Positions 41,749 to 51,300 of a stretch of DNA of 64,000 bases are shown in pieces. The translations under genes were made by a program, and so were the position numbers. The notes below the pieces were generated by a model, which was not told the origin of the DNA, ran no database searches, and worked only from the letters and a program-made list of their open reading frames with translations. Each line of letters begins with the position of its first letter. Position 1 is the stretch's first letter. The DNA comes from Rhynchopus euleeides (lineage: Eukaryota; Euglenozoa; Diplonemea; Diplonemida; Diplonemidae): the NCBI GenBank assembly GCA_963210315.1, contig OY723266.1:434001-498000 (forward strand). Direction: 5' to 3'.

Positions 41749-42727
41749 TGGCGCTGAAGGGACACATTGCTCCGCGTTGCCACGGCTTCTGCGCCCGACG
41801 CCCTCACTCAATGACTCACTGACGGGTGCCCCCCCCAGGCACGCACGTTCGCAACCCTCACGCAGCCCTCTCCAAACCTGGAAGTCAGGGCGTCGAGACG
41901 GCTTCGGTACCGACCAAGCAGGAAAGAGATCGACGAGGTGTCGGAGGGAGGAGGCGAGCACAAAAGGGCGTCGGCTACCGCACGCCCTTTGGCCGCAGCC
42001 GACGACCGACCGAACCGGCCCCCGGCCGGGAGGGAGGTGGGGGGGGGGGGGCGGGGGGCGTGGGGGGCGGAGCCCCCCACATGGGGGATCCGGGGGGCGA
42101 AGCCCCCCGGAAAAAAATTTGAGCTATTTTGGCCAAGTCCCTGCCCGTATGGGCAGAAAAATGGAAATTCGATGACGCGTTTTAGGCCTCAAAACGGGCT
42201 CAAAACTCAGAAATTCCTTTGAAATCGGGCTCAAATATGCAAAATAGGCCCACCCCGGAAAAATTTTTGAAAAGGGTCCCCCTATGGACGGTCACCAGAA
42301 AACCGCCAAAAAAGTTTTGACAAGACACAAAAAAACCGGTGCCACCTACCGGTTTTACCGGTCCGCCTGTCCCGCGTGTCCCATGTCCGGTTACCGGTAA
42401 AAAAACCGGTTTTGTGACAAAGGCCCAGCGGTAAACTAGCGGTAAAAACGGTAAATTCGGTATTTTGGGGTGACCTCCTATATATACGTATATATACTCG
42501 ATACGTAGCGGGGGGTCAGGGTATATTACAACACTGCCCCCACCCCACCCCCCAAAAAGCAACGCAGCACCCCAAACAAAAACACCGCTGTGCGGATCAC
42601 TCACTCCTTCAACGCCACCTCCGCCTCCCACACCCCAAATCTATCACCTCGCCGAAACACTCCCAACTGTGGGCCAACACCGTCCCCCCCCGCCCCTCTT
42701 CCCCCCTTCCCCCCTCCCCTCCATCTC

Positions 42728-45700
42728 TCACCTCAACTGCACAGCCTGCCCGTTGTACAACCGCACCCCAGGGTCGCACCTGCGCTGGGTATGCGGGATA
42801 GAGAACACTTTTGAGGCTGGACGCACCGGAGCCTCTCGGGGATTGTATGCAGCTGGACCCGGCACACCCCCTGTGGACGAGTCGGGCGACGCCCTCCCTC
42901 CGCTGCTCCCCCGCCGCACGCGGGTGGCGTGGGAGCCCCCGATGGCACCACCGGCCTGCCTCCGGGCTCCTCTCCTCGGGGACCCCCTCCTCGCCCCAAC
43001 TGCCTCGGCACCGTCTCCCTCAGGGGCACACCGCAGCGACACGGCAGGGTCCCAGCCCGCATCCACCAGCCCCAACCGCCCTTCATTCGCAGCGGCACCG
43101 CTCCCGCAGACAACGGGTGGCCGCACCGGCTCGCCCAACACTGTCATCTGGGGGACCTCGCAGAGGGGCTGCCTGTCTTTTAGAAACGGCTTCCGCTTGT
43201 CGATGTGCCGCGGGGGTGGGTGTGTGGTGTCGTGCCGACCGCCACCACCACCACCCCCACCACCCGCCTCCACCGACCCAGGCGGCGTCTCCCCACGGCG
43301 GGGGTGGGTGTTGGGGGGGCAGCCGTCTGACTCCTCCTCATCCAGCCCCTCCCCCCTTTCAACCGCCTCCACGCCGCCCCCACCCTGCACAGCACGCACG
43401 CTGGGGCTGCGGCTCGGCTCGCACACAGGGTATTGATTGGGGTCGACCCTCACCCAGCGCCCGCTGTGCCCCCCGCTGCCGCCGCCACCACCACCACCTC
43501 CAGCCGGTGGAGGGTCGGAGGGGGGCCACCCGGAGGAGCTGGGCCCCACTGCTGCTTCGTCCTGCAGCGCGCGCCCCACCCAACGCCCCGCCGACGGGGG
43601 GGACTCGCGGAACGGCACCGCTGCGGGCGATGGGGACGCGCTCCCCCCCGAGACACCTCCACCCCACCCACCCGGGGTGCTGTACCCCGGGGTTGGGGGT
43701 GTGCCGGCAGCCCCACCGCCAGCGGGATTGCCTCCTCCTGCGGCAGCACCCCCACCACCCCCGTGGGGCGTCGCCGGCACCGGGGAGAAGACCAACGCAT
43801 GCTGCGGGGGGAACAGGGCGGTGCCGCGGCGCACCCCCTGCCGCTGATGGAGGACCCCACCTCCTCCTCCACCCCGCCCAACCGGGGGCGCGGCGGGATG
43901 GGACCCCGCTGCGGATGCGGAGGAGGAAGAGGGGGTGGGGGGCACTACCGCACCACCTCCTCCTCTGACACCTCCAACACCTCCAACACCCACAACACCC
44001 CTCCCGCGCCGCTTCGCGGCGCGGGCGAGGTGTGCCGGGAGGGTGGGGTCGCAAGCCTCCTCCTCCGGGTCTCTGTCGAAGAATATCTCGGGTGGTGGGG
44101 TGGCACAACCGGTGGTGGTGGTGGTTGGGGCAGGGGAGGGCGCCGCCACGCCCCTGCGGAGGTCCGGCACCCCGCCCTTCTGCATCCGCGTGATGGCGGC
44201 GTGCCGCGCTGTGTAGTTCCCCACCCCGGCTGGCGGGAGGGGGGTGCCGCTGACATGCCGCTGCTGCGGAGGGGGCACACGCGTCGGGGTGGCGCCCCTG
44301 CCTCCACCGCCACCCCCCCCTCCTCCGCCTCCGCCAACCCTACCCCGCGAAGGCGATGCGGGGCGCGGGAGGGGTGATGAAGAAGACCCTCGGATCCCAC
44401 CCCCACCCCCACCCCCCCGCCTGCGCGACACCGCCGAGGGAGAGCGTGACCCCAGGCGACCGGTGGGGGTGCCTCTGGTGGTGGTGTCAGCGTTGGGTGT
44501 TGGGTGGGCTGGCGGGTGGGCTCCCCCGGAGGCAAACGCGGCGGTTGTTGCGGTTGCGGGGGTTGGGGTTGGAGTTGAGGAGGAGACTGCCGCAGCCGCC
44601 GGACCCCCCCCACCCCCCGGGGCAAACCGGATGACAGGGGGGGGCGGGGTGCGGAGGCGGAGGGGGGTCGCCCCCGGACCTACCCCCCCTCCTCCTCCTC
44701 CCCCACCCCCACCCCCTCCCTCGCCACGCCGCCACACGGAAGTCGCGATATAGGAGTGGATGGCTGCAGCGAGGGGCTCGCCACCACCACCACCCCCACC
44801 CCCTCTTCCAAGCTCTTCCGGAGGTGATGCTGACGGCTGCATCCGGCTGCAGCCACTGCGGCCGCCATACCCTACAGCAGGACACCCTGGGGATGATGAA
44901 CACGCCCTGCCGCAGTGCAGCTCTGCTGGGAACACCGGGTCTGGAGAGCGGCTGGGGGAGGGGTGATCCAGAGGTGGGGGCTGCTGCTGCTGCTGCTGGA
45001 TGCGGTGGTGCTGCTCGCGCCCTGAGGAGGGAGGTGGCGGTGAGGGGGAGGCGGAGACGGAGGCAGAGGCGCACTCCCGCACCCTCGCGTCCATCCTCCC
45101 GCTGTGGAGCTCCACCTGGCTGATCATCTCCAGCAACGCAGCCTCCCTCTCGCGGCTCTCCGAGTCGCGCCTCTGCATCGCCAGCGCTATCTGGTTCATC
45201 CGCTCGATCCTCCGCTCGATACTCCCCGGGCTTGCGCTGGGCCCGCTGCCGTCGCACTGCCCTCCTAACCCAACCTCCCCCTCCCCAGGGCTGGCCTCAT
45301 GCAACCCCATGATGCCTCTCTCGGTCTCTTCAGGAGATCTCGCCGGTGTGGCGGAGCTCTGCAGGTGCCTCCCCCCGGAGGGGGTGAGTGTGACGCACAG
45401 CGGAGGCGTGTCCCCGAGGAGGAGGGAGGGATCGGAGGTGGCGGCGGGGGTTGTCACATCTGCGGAGAAGGGTGCGGTGTTCGCCTGCGGTGTCGCGTCG
45501 GTGTGCGCAGCCCTGCTGGTGTGGACGATATACCCCGCGCTCCCGCTGCGCTGGGGTGGGAGGAGGGCCCGGTGTGGGTCGGTGGTGGTGGCGGCAGTGG
45601 TGGTGGCTGCTGCGTCAGCAGGAGGTAAGGTGTCATTGGGTGTGTGCGGCACCGTGCGGCCAAAGCATGACATAGGCATGGGGGAAGAAGAGCCTGCACG

Positions 45701-45739
45701 CCGAGACGCAGGGAGGGATGCTCCAGAGGGAGGAGGCAT
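42728..45739 (-). CDS. large low-complexity protein, possible SHIPPO-like C-terminus
   Basis: 1003 residues, no intron. Most of it is low complexity: Thr/Ala-rich near 45-80 and Gly runs, Pro runs and Ser/Thr-Pro stretches throughout. A short charged helix lies at about 173-220 (IERRIERMNQIALAMQRRDS). The C-terminus is different: VPGPAAYNPR then KVFSIPHTQRR resembles a sperm-tail PG-rich (SHIPPO) repeat, found in flagellar microtubule-associated proteins. That would fit a flagellate, but there is one repeat only and the match is by eye. Start is the first Met; an ATG at residue 21 or 23 is equally possible. Stop is TGA. G/C homopolymers make small frame errors possible. Confidence 0.65.
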   Translation of the reverse strand: MPPPSGASLPASRRAGSSSPMPMSCFGRTVPHTPNDTLPPADAAATTTAATTTDPHRALLPPQRSGSAGYIVHTSRAAHTDATPQANTAPFSADVTTPAATSDPSLLLGDTPPLCVTLTPSGGRHLQSSATPARSPEETERGIMGLHEASPGEGEVGLGGQCDGSGPSASPGSIERRIERMNQIALAMQRRDSESREREAALLEMISQVELHSGRMDARVRECASASVSASPSPPPPSSGREQHHRIQQQQQQPPPLDHPSPSRSPDPVFPAELHCGRACSSSPGCPAVGYGGRSGCSRMQPSASPPEELGRGGGGGGGGEPLAAAIHSYIATSVWRRGEGGGGGGGGGGGGVGPGATPLRLRTPPPPVIRFAPGGGGGPAAAAVSSSTPTPTPATATTAAFASGGAHPPAHPTPNADTTTRGTPTGRLGSRSPSAVSRRRGGGGGGGIRGSSSSPLPRPASPSRGRVGGGGGGGGGGGGRGATPTRVPPPQQRHVSGTPLPPAGVGNYTARHAAITRMQKGGVPDLRRGVAAPSPAPTTTTTGCATPPPEIFFDRDPEEEACDPTLPAHLARAAKRRGRGVVGVGGVGGVRGGGGAVVPPTPSSSSASAAGSHPAAPPVGRGGGGGGVLHQRQGVRRGTALFPPQHALVFSPVPATPHGGGGGAAAGGGNPAGGGAAGTPPTPGYSTPGGWGGGVSGGSASPSPAAVPFRESPPSAGRWVGRALQDEAAVGPSSSGWPPSDPPPAGGGGGGGGSGGHSGRWVRVDPNQYPVCEPSRSPSVRAVQGGGGVEAVERGEGLDEEESDGCPPNTHPRRGETPPGSVEAGGGGGGGGGRHDTTHPPPRHIDKRKPFLKDRQPLCEVPQMTVLGEPVRPPVVCGSGAAANEGRLGLVDAGWDPAVSLRCAPEGDGAEAVGARRGSPRRGARRQAGGAIGGSHATRVRRGSSGGRASPDSSTGGVPGPAAYNPREAPVRPASKVFSIPHTQRRCDPGVRLYNGQAVQLR

Positions 45740-45825
45740 GGCGCTTCCCTGTAGTGGCGGTGTGGGTGTGGTGGGTGTGTGTGGGGGAGGATGTGCGACT
45801 GAGGCAAATGAGGGAGGGGAGGGGG

Positions 45826-46260
45826 TGTCGTTTTGGGGGGAGTGTGGGGGGGGGGGGGGGGGGGGGGGTCAGACGCCTTCACCTTTTCCGCGGGAGATCC
45901 CAGCCCTGCCCCCCCCGGCTGCGGTGTGTCGGATGCAATCAGATCATCCATACACAACACACATCGGCTTCTGCGCACAGCCAAAAGGCAGACTCCGCCC
46001 CCTCCCCCCTGCAGCGCATTGAAAAGGCAATTCTACATAGTGATTACGTAGTTCGGAGCCAGTTTGCGACGCTGCGCGTATGATGCTATCGCACGCAGGG
46101 ACCGTGCTGGGCCCACCACCACCACCCCACGCCCTTTGCAATGTGGATGCTGTGGTGGAGCGCAACACCTTCTCCTGCGATGCTAGTTTTGTTTTCCCTT
46201 CTTGCTGGTGTTGTTCCCGACGCCGACGGCCCAGCCGCACAATATTTTCTTTGACAAAAA
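45826..46260. repeat. upstream duplication block, copy 1
   Basis: Shares long stretches with 53,150-53,760: CAGACGCCTTC followed by GCGGTGTGTCGGATGCAATC, then GTGATTACGTAGTTCGGAGC, then GATGCTGTGGTGGAGCGCAA. It lies just upstream of the 42.7-45.7 kb gene, as copy 2 lies upstream of the 48.4-53.0 kb gene. Confidence 0.85.
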
Positions 46261-46328
46261 AAAAAGGACAAAAAGCGCCCTATCACTTCACAGCTACAAC
46301 CGCTCTGATGAATTTTCTTTTGTTTGTT

Positions 46329-46414
46329 GCGTTGACGCTTCTACACACAAAACCCTGAACTGATCACACCCTGAGCCTGATGAAGGGTGGGGTTAGTGTA
46401 TAGAGCACGTTTGG
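46329..46414 (-). repeat. GCGTTGACGCTTCYAC dispersed repeat, copy a
   Basis: On the minus strand it runs from CCAAACGTGCTCTATACAC through a CCTTCATCAGG block to TGTGTAGAAGCGTCAACGC. Copies b (47,402-47,473) and c (48,005-48,072) keep the same order of blocks. Confidence 0.7.
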
Positions 46415-47401
46415 TTGCAGCTGTGGTGGGGCGCTTTCCGCTCACACGAGTGTGCTTAAAAAAAATCCAACGGGACAGATTCCTGAAGATCGGGAAGGGC
46501 TTGGCGTGGGGGGATCGGGGGCTGGGGAGGGAAAAGGCCATGCCCTCCTCCACCCACTCCCGGCACGATTCAAAGGATTGCAAATCATTGCTGCCCTATA
46601 ACCAGTGGCAGAGGGGCTTTGCTTGTGCAGGGCTGAGAGGGCAGGGAGAGGCTTGGCAACAAAGAGAAGGGGGCGGTGAGGGGGTGCGAGTAATTTCGTT
46701 TCCGGGATATTCACACTTGAAGCATACGAGGGGGGTTTGATCGTCGAGAGTGAATGGAAAATCATACGAGGGGGGGGGAGAGAGGGGGGGGGGGTAGTGA
46801 AATAGAAGTCGAAGGAAGCACAAGAATGATCTCCATTCACTCGGTATGCAGGTGGTGTCTGAGATCCAGTGTTTTATCCGGCCTGCGTTGTGTTGTTGTG
46901 CTGTGTGGGCAATTAGGCTGTGATGGCGTGCTGAAACGTCCTTAGGTTCTCATTATCAGACGTCAAGGCACCCATGTGTGCATCACCAGTGCCATCATTG
47001 TATACAGGTTCATGTAACCCATGCGACCTGCTGTGATGGTTTCAGGCGACATTCCAGTTGCATGTCAGCTTGCTCGTTGAAAGGATAGGTAGGTGGGGTG
47101 GGGTGGGGTGGGGTAAAAAGGGGGCCTTTATGGTAGCAGCTTCGGCTGCCACCCACTACCATAAAGATGCATCCCATATGTCGGGGCAGCCCGGTACAGG
47201 TTGTACCTTTCATCAGGCGGGTAGCGACAAAATGTGCGGCGCCAAAAGTGGGGACAGATAGAAGGTCACAACAAGAGGGGTGGGGGGATGATACAAATAT
47301 AGCTGGCGTCGTGCAGGATCATTCGTGAAGAAATACGGAAGGTAAAAAAGTGTCACTTCAACTCTGCCGCTCTTCCTCTACTACTTGGTACTTCGTTTGA
47401 T

Positions 47402-47473
47402 GCGTTGACGCTTCCACACACACTTACAAACCCACTTGCCTGATGAAGGGGGTGGTGTGTAGAGCACGTTTGG
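47402..47473 (-). repeat. GCGTTGACGCTTCYAC dispersed repeat, copy b
   Basis: Blocks CCAAACGTGCTCTACACAC, CCTTCATCAGG and GTGTGGAAGCGTCAACGC in the same order and spacing as copy a, about 72 bp. Confidence 0.72.
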
Positions 47474-47689
47474 CAGAGCTGAATGACACTTTCCGCGCGA
47501 AGGTCGTGTGCGTAACAAGAAATCGTTTCTCGTTGCTCGCACGACACACACAGAAAATTTTGCCTGCGGAAGTGTTGTTGTGTGATTGGCAGGCGCATGA
47601 GACTGTGTGTGACGGCAAGCACCTAGCACTTCCCCTACCGCTGCATTTCCGCCTGACCAGTACCTTGTTGGGAGAGAGAAAATTGAAAA

Positions 47690-47930
47690 GGGTGAAAATC
47701 GTACTCATTTTGCTTTATTATAGACACCCTGTCCAGCAACTGTGGGAGGACAGTTCTGGACTACTTTTTGTTGAGCGCACACTGCCTCAAGGCTGTGTTG
47801 AGGCCCTGTGAAGTGGCAAGAAGGTGCTAATCCAAAAAGCTTCAGTAGTGCGATTTCCTTCGTTACTTCGCGACCTCGCTACGCTTCGTCGCTTGTAACT
47901 AGTAAAAAAATCGAGCAAAGAAAAGAAAAT
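47690..47930 (+). repeat. diverged relative of the right end of the pogo-like element
   Basis: AACTGTGGGAG(A/G)ACAGTTC, GAGCGCACACT, a TGTGTTGAGGC-like block and GCGATTTCCTTCGTTACTTC keep the order seen at 16,290-16,410 and 60,620-60,730. The terminal CCGTAAACGG is absent, so this is a decayed fragment. Confidence 0.6.
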
Positions 47931-48004
47931 AAAAAAGAAAAAGTGTCTCTGCGCTTTGGTCGGCACTTTTTGCTATGGTTTTATCTTTACTATGGTTTCT
48001 TTTT

Positions 48005-48072
48005 GCGTTGACGCTTCCACACTCACACTCCTGCTGATGATGGTGTCGTGAGTGAGAGCACAAGGGCACGAG
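48005..48072 (-). repeat. GCGTTGACGCTTCYAC dispersed repeat, copy c
   Basis: More diverged copy, with GTGTGGAAGCGTCAACGC intact and GCTCGTGCCCTTGTGCTCTC at the other end. Confidence 0.6.
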
Positions 48073-48120
48073 CAAAGCGCGAGAAACTTTCCACCCACAT
48101 TGAAGTGTGCGGAAAAAGAA

Positions 48121-48183
48121 AAGCGTAGCGACCGTGCTTCCTTCTTCCTTAATGATGCGTTGACGCTTCCACCACCCTGTCCT
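48121..48183 (-). repeat. GCGTTGACGCTTCYAC dispersed repeat, copy d
   Basis: Pairs with 4508-4570 in opposite orientation over about 63 bp with few mismatches, including AAGCGTAGCGACCGTGCTTC. Confidence 0.78.
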
Positions 48184-48360
48184 AGGGACCCCCCGGCTGG
48201 GCTTTTAGCAGCTCCTCTAATGCGAACTCGAAAACAGCAGGCGGTGGCGCCCCTCCGTGCGATCACAGTCCAGGAGCAGCAGTGGCAGGAACAAGAAGGC
48301 ACACACGCAGACACTGTGGCGGCCAATGGCACTGCAGTTCGGTGCCGGCGTCTGGTCCAC

Positions 48361-51300
48361 CTACTGGTACTGCTGCACCTGCTTGTACCAGATGGTCCAC
48401 TGGAAGGTCTCTGGGAGGGACGTGTCGTATTGGGCCAGCACCAGCACACCGCTCACAGCCTTCAGCTCGTACACAGCCCCAGTGTTTGCTGTGTAGACGA
48501 GACGCGCGTTTGTAGTTGTCGACGAGCGGAACTCGTAGTTGCCGCTCGGCTTCTTCAGCAGGTCTGTGCGGTACCGGACGTTCCACGCACCGGTCACCAG
48601 GCACTGACCGCGCGGCTGGACGATCAGCACCGGGGCATTGGGCGGCACGTCAAGGTAGCAGAGGGCGAGCTCCCCCCCACCGGTGTGCGCGAGCAGCTCC
48701 TGCCCCTTGAAAGACCACACGATGTTCTGGAAGACCCCACTCTGCAGCAAGGTGAGGGCAGTGGCACCCCCTGTGGCAAGCTGCAGGTACTGGTTGCCCG
48801 ACCTGTAGATGGCGGCCTGTGTGAAGTCGGTTGAGATCATTGCCAAAGCGTCTGCTGTCAACCCACCGGTCGCTGTGTCGACCCAGCCGGTGGGGTGTCC
48901 GAGGTCCCAGATCGCCCGCAGGTCGTCGTTGTTGCATGACCAGTCGACGATCTGCGTCTTCGGCTCGCGGTGCAGCAGCAGCACAGCCCAGTTCTTGATG
49001 TTGCGCAGCAGACTCGCCAACGCGACGTACTCGTACTTCGCGCGGAACAGGTTCGGCTGCCTGTTCACGACACGGATCCACGCGAAGCAGCGGTAGTCAA
49101 GCGCATTGCAGGCCGCGACAGTGAACGTGTGGAACATCTCAGTAGGACGCCACCTGTCGAGCACGTGGGGTCCAAACAGGCGATCCGGGTACTCGAACCG
49201 CAGCTCCACGTTCATCGTAAGGCAGTCGGGCTTCACACGCTTGGAGAGCAAGATCTCGCTTGTCCACCAGCACCCTCCATCCGAGTTGGACTTGCGTGAC
49301 ATACACACGTAGTTCAGCAGGTAGGTGGGCGGCGCCATCGCGGCGGGAATGAGGTGCCCGGGGCTGTCGAACGCGCCTTGGAACAAGTGCCCATTGTGCT
49401 TGCAAATCACGTCTCTGTACGCGGCATCCATCGCCTGCAGCCGCGCGTTCCCTGAGCTGAACGCCTGCAGCACGGCAGTGACTTTGTCGACGCGCGCCCA
49501 CACCGCATCGAAGTGGTATGTGTACGTGTTCGTGGCGCCCGGGCGTGGCGCGACGGCGAAGGTCACCACAGAGCCAGGGGCGGGGTCAGGCCACGGACGC
49601 ACAGCAGGGTTGTGCGGCTCCATGTGGCGCGACGCGAGCAGCACCAGCTGAGAGTGCGTCTTCACCTGCTGCGCATCGGGCAGCGGGTTGCGGTGGTGCA
49701 CAAGGTACTCCCCGAGCCCCTGGATCTGCGGCCTCTGCACAGCAGGCTGCAACACCTCTGACGCGGGGTCTAGCGACGCAATGATGTCCACACGGAACCC
49801 TAGAGGCGGCCCCCCAAACACGTAGCACGTCCCAACCGAGTACACGGCGTGTGCAAAGTCGTTGAACATATGGCTGAAGATGCAGCACGCCGTGACGTCC
49901 GGCTGCGGCTCAGTCGCCAGCATCCCCGCAGCCCTGACAACAGGCCACCCACCCAAAGGCGGGTTCATCTGCACGTGCTGCACCGTGTAGCCTGGTGCGT
50001 AGGGCGACAAGCATCCGCACGGCCGAGGGCGGGCCTGCTGCACATCCGACTGGCGCTGTGCCTGTGCCACTGCCCCCCGCCCGGCAAGGGACACAGGACA
50101 CGACCTCTCGCCACATTGTCCTGCGGGGCTGCACTGCCCGTCGTGGCACCCACAGAGAGTGCAATCTACGCCGCTCCACGCCCCAGGGCATACGCACTGC
50201 CCATCCTCATCACACCGCCCGCTGTTCCTGCACATGTCGTCACACTCGGAAGGCTCGGGGGTCGGTTCGGGCGTTGTTGGCGCGGGAGTGGATCCAGGCG
50301 CAGGGGTGGGTGGTGGTGTCGGTGGTATGGGGGTCACTACTGGCGGTGCAGGGGTGGTCACAGCACAAGGCCCACACTCAGCAGGGAAGTCGCGAGCTAC
50401 CTGGTTCTTTGCCTGCGTCTCAGTCTTGCCCTCTGAGTTGATCAGGTAGTTGATGCGATTCCCACACGAGTAGCACCCACCCATGTCATCGCGGCACGCG
50501 TTGTTGTTCCACACACTGTCACACGTTGCGGGTGGCGCAGGGGTGGGTGGCGGCGTCGGTGGTGTGGGTGTCACTACTGGCGGTGCAGGGGTGGGTGGTA
50601 CTGGTGGCACTGGGACAGGTGGCACTGGTACCGGGACTGGTGGCACTGGTACCGGGATTGGTGGCACTGGGACAGGTGGCACTGGTACCGGGATTGGTGG
50701 TAGTGGTGGCCAGGGTGGCGACGGTGGTGATGGTGGTGTCGGTGGCGATGGTGGTGTCGGTGTCGGTGGCGATGGTGGCGTCGGTGGTATGGGGGTCACT
50801 ACTGGCGGCGCAGGGGTGGTCACAGCACAAGGCCCACACTCAGCAGGGAAGTCGCGGGCTACCTCGTTCTTTGCCTGCGTCTCAGCCTTGCCCTCTGAGT
50901 TGATCAGGTGGCTGATGCGGTTCCCACACGAGTAGCACCCGCCCATGTCATCGCGGCACGCGTCGTTGTTCCACACACTGTCGCACGTTGCGGGTGGCGC
51001 AGGGGTGGGTGGTGGTGTCGGTGGTGTGGGTGTCACTACTGGCGGTGCAGGGGTGGTCACAGCACAAGGCCCACACTCAGCAGGGAAGTCGCGGGCTACC
51101 TCGTTCTTTGCCTGCGTCTCAGCCTTGCCCTCTGAGTTGATCAGGTGGTTGATGCGGTTCCCACACGAGTAGCACCCGCCCATGTCATCGCGGCACGCGT
51201 CGTTGTTCCACACACTGTCACACGTTGCGGGTGGCGCAGGGGTGGGTGGCGGTGTCGGTGGTGTGGGTGTCACTACTGGCGGTGCAGGGGTGGCGACAGC

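Larger units (their letters stand above)
40868..42478. mobile_element. Element I: DNA transposon of the GGAGG-end type
   Basis: The ends GGAGGTCACC and (inverted) GGAGGTCACC lie between TAT at 40,865-40,867 and TAT at 42,479-42,481. Terminal GGAGG and a 3-bp duplication are shared with element F, so the two may use related transposases. The interior holds a 51-bp palindrome and gene-like but broken sequence at 41,220-41,830 (minus-strand fragments with reading-frame changes), perhaps a decayed transposase. G-run near 42,036. Confidence 0.72.
36720..42536. mobile_element. Element J: hAT-like element, 5.8 kb with nested insertions
   Basis: The ends CAGTGTTGAAATATA and (inverted) CAGTGTTGTAATATA match at 14 of 15 bases. 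They are flanked by exact 8-bp copies CCCCCACC at 36,712-36,719 and 42,537-42,544. An 8-bp duplication and CAGTG start are the hAT pattern. Inside lie F2 (36,756-38,217), a hairpin (38,239-38,370), H (40,216-40,412) and I (40,868-42,478). The remaining J sequence, about 2.5 kb, has no intact transposase, so J is non-autonomous or gutted. Confidence 0.8.
45740..48360. other. intergenic, repeat-rich
   Basis: No gene is supported. 45,826-46,260 and 46,465-46,640 recur near 53.15-54.44 kb. GCGTTGACGCTTCCAC-type repeats lie at 46,329, 47,402, 48,005 and 48,157. 47,690-47,930 is a diverged relative of the right part of MITE C and the pogo element. Confidence 0.55.

Noticed and set aside
42728..45257. 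Several overlapping 140-390-residue frames on both strands
   Set aside because: Shadows of the large low-complexity gene.
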